Source: Sutterella sp.
GTDB lineage: Bacteria > Pseudomonadota > Gammaproteobacteria > Burkholderiales > Burkholderiaceae_F
Direction: 5' to 3'
Assembly (NCBI GenBank): GCA_019418605.1
Contig: DYBN01000020.1
Coordinates: forward strand, 16,856-80,855
Length of the DNA stretch: 64,000 bases
A program made the translations under genes and the position numbers. Each line of letters starts with the position of its first letter. Positions within the stretch are counted from its first letter, which is position 1. Under the pieces are notes generated by a model that saw only the letters and a program-made list of their open reading frames with translations, ran no database searches and had not been told where the DNA came from. Shown one piece after another: positions 62,050-64,000 of this stretch.

Positions 62050-63963
62050 ATGTCCGCAAAGATCACCTGCCTTCTGCTCTCGATTCCCGTTGCGGCGGCC
62101 GCCGCCGCGGGTTTTCTCGCGGCAAGCGCCGACAGTTCGACCCCGCAGGCTCTCTTTGCCGAGCCCGAGGCCTCGGAGCCCGGCCCCGGCACTCCCGAGC
62201 CGGCAGCGCAGCGCGCAAACGCGCGCGCCGAAAAAATGCAGGCCGCCCGCGTCTTTGATGTGGTAAGCAAGGCCACCTCGGCCTACCCCTAGGCAAGCGA
62301 CCTCACGATTGACGTAGGCATCGTGCGGGTGGTGCGGCCGGCTCCTGCCGAGCCCATCATTGAGCCGTCGATCAAGAAGCTCAAGCTTGCCTTTGGAGAG
62401 AAAAACGTCGTCGTGCGCGACTATTCGCTAAGGGAATTGACGCGGGCGATTCGCAACGGCGAAGTCGACATCTTCATGGCAAGCGCAGGCTACTACCGCC
62501 GCATGGTGGAGTTGGGCGCCCGAGACCTCGTGACCGTGGTCTCCAAAAACTATCCCGACCCCAACCACAGCGACGGCTCGACCTTTGTGGTGAGAGCCGA
62601 CCGCGAGGACTTGCAGGCAATCAGCGACCTCAAGGGAAAGCGCCTTGTGACGAGCTCTCCGACTGGCTTTACCGGCATGCAGGTGCCCATGGGGGAAATC
62701 CTGCGCGCGGGCTTTGACCCGGAGGATTTTTTCCGCGGCATGCAGTTTTTGGGCGACGGCAAGCGCGTGCAGGAGGCGCTTGAACTGCTGCGAGAGGGCG
62801 CAGCCGACGTGGCCTTTTTCAGGCTCTGCTACATCGACCGGTGGTTCGCCTCGCACCCCGAGGATCAGAAGACCTTTCGCGTCATCAACCGCAAGGACGG
62901 CCCCGCAGAGCCCTGCATGCGCTCAACGGCCCTCTACCCCACTTGGACGATGGCAACGACGGGAAACACAGATCCAAGGCTCTCGCGCTTGGTGACGCGC
63001 GCGCTTCTTGAAATTCCCCCCATCGGAAGCGACGGCCTCTACTGGGGCGTGGCAACGGACTTTACGCCCGTGGACAAGCTTTTTCGGGACCTTCGCATCG
63101 GCCCCTACGAGTATCTGCGACACTGGACGATCCGGCGCTTTTTTGAAGACTACTGGCCCTGGATCATGATTGCCGTATTGGCGCTTGCGGGCCTGACGCT
63201 ACACAGCGTACGGGTGACGCAGCTTGTGAGAAGGCGCACGGCTGAATTAAACGAGTCGCTGCAAAAGCAAACGGCGCTGCAAAAAAGAACGCGAGAGGCG
63301 TCCGATCGGATCAGCCACCTTGAAAAAGCGGGCGCCGTGGGGCAGCTCTCCTCGATCGTCGCCCACGAAATGCGCCAGCCCTTGAGCGCCATTGCGCTAT
63401 ACATCTACGCGCTCAAAAAGATGTTCGGCAAGCCAGGCCGCCAGCCCGAGCCGCAGATGGTCCAAGACATTATCGAGAAGCTTGAAACCGAAACGGCGCG
63501 CGCCAACGCCATCGTCACCAAGGTGCGCTCGTACGCCAAGTCCGAGGCCCCGCAGCGCGAAAAAATCTATCTCGACGACCCGGTGCAGCTTGCGATGGCC
63601 GATTTGCAGGCTTCCGACCGCTACCGGGCCGTTCTTCGGCGCGGGCGCATGGAAAAGGTGCTCGTCATGGCCGATCCCCTTGAGATGCAGCTTGTGGCGA
63701 GCAACCTCATCAAAAACGCGCTCGAGGTGCTGCAAAACGTCCCCGGCGGCGAAGTGCTCGTGCAGGTGGAGGCCATTGGCGAGATGGCCGTGCTGACGGT
63801 CGCCGACAACGGGCCCGAGATGAGCGACGAGGCTTTTGCGGCGCTCACACAGTTCATTTTGAAAAGCGGCAAAAAGGAAGGCCTGGGGCTCGGATTGTCG
63901 ATCGTAAACGGCATTCTCGAGAGCCACGGCGGCAAGCTTGAATTCAAAGTAAGTTCCCCATAG
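62050..63963 (+). pseudogene. Sensor histidine kinase with PhnD-type periplasmic domain, interrupted by in-frame TAG
   Basis: The frame starts at the ATG at 62050 with a signal peptide ('LLLSIPVAAAAAAGFLAASA') and stays open except for one TAG at 62290-62292 (codon 81). Beyond it lie the first strand of a PhnD-like phosphonate/tetrathionate sensor domain ('LTIDVGIVRVV'), the rest of that domain, a membrane helix ('WPWIMIAVLALAGLTLHSV'), a histidine-kinase core with H box 'SSIVAHEMRQPLSAI', N box 'NLIKNALEV', D box 'VADNGPEM' and G box 'GLGLGLSIVNG'. The layout matches TtrS-like kinases. Without TAG it would have 637 residues. A GTG restart at 62323 is possible but would lose the signal peptide and first strand. 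No response regulator begins before the window end. Confidence 0.75.
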
Positions 63964-64000
63964 CTGAAAACGCTCTTTCCCAGCAGTTGCTAAAACCCGG

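Noticed and set aside
1..64000. CRISPR arrays, tRNA and rRNA genes
   Set aside because: I looked for regularly spaced repeats and for tRNA-like cloverleaf sequence in the gaps and found none; a covariance-model scan would be needed to exclude diverged RNAs.

Overview
The window is high-GC DNA from a Gram-negative bacterium. The evidence is two autotransporters with C-terminal beta-barrels, an RND efflux pair, a LolC/LolD system, lipoproteins and many twin-arginine (Tat) signals. The mix of Tat-exported flavoprotein, Tat-exported solute-binding protein, a PhnD-type-sensor histidine kinase and betaproteobacterial-looking rpmB-rpmG, ispH and lolCD genes suggests the Burkholderiales, probably near Sutterella/Parasutterella. 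That placement is inferred from family resemblance; no rRNA is present.

Layout. 1-7.1 kb: a partial alpha/beta hydrolase, a large two-module AAA+ ATPase, and an iron/cobalamin-type ABC importer (binding protein, permease, ATPase) ending in a strong terminator. 7.1-12.4 kb: a double-FKBP prolyl isomerase, then a tryptophan operon with promoter, leader peptide (two Trp codons), attenuator and trpD-trpB-trpA but no trpE, trpG, trpC or trpF, then a RidA-like gene. 12.4-22.3 kb: RhlE-type helicase, a small lipoprotein, aminopeptidase P and an RND adaptor/pump pair. 22.4-25.7 kb: autotransporter 1, whose upstream region carries a ten-base G tract. 25.9-30.7 kb: an SDR/cyclophilin-like/metallo-beta-lactamase-fold operon, tcdA, a universal stress protein and an unknown small protein.

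30.7-34.95 kb looks like a lower-GC degenerate island: an IS1380-type transposase, the C-terminal remnant of an asparaginase, an intact amidohydrolase and a frameshifted, headless LysR gene. 34.98-37.8 kb returns to core genes (ogt, ispH, rpmB-rpmG). 38.3-43.8 kb is a giant autotransporter (1825 residues) whose start codon abuts a ten-base C tract. 44.0-47.5 kb holds ybaK, lolC-lolD and tatD. 47.5-52.6 kb holds an AAA/PD-(D/E)XK protein, an ACT-domain/UPF0210 pair and a duplicated 126-bp cassette that begins two tiny genes. 52.9-64 kb holds a Tat flavoprotein with a LysR gene, a tandem universal stress protein, a DDE-transposase-like gene, an aconitase with a textbook Tat signal, and a sensor histidine kinase interrupted by an in-frame TAG.

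Most noteworthy: both autotransporters have a ten-base G/C homopolymer exactly where slippage would alter expression (promoter spacer in one, translation start in the other). This suggests phase-variable surface proteins. Other leads are the Tat-tagged aconitase, the attenuated but incomplete trp operon, the duplicated small-gene cassette and the amber-interrupted sensor kinase. All functional statements rest on motif recognition by eye; no database search was run.
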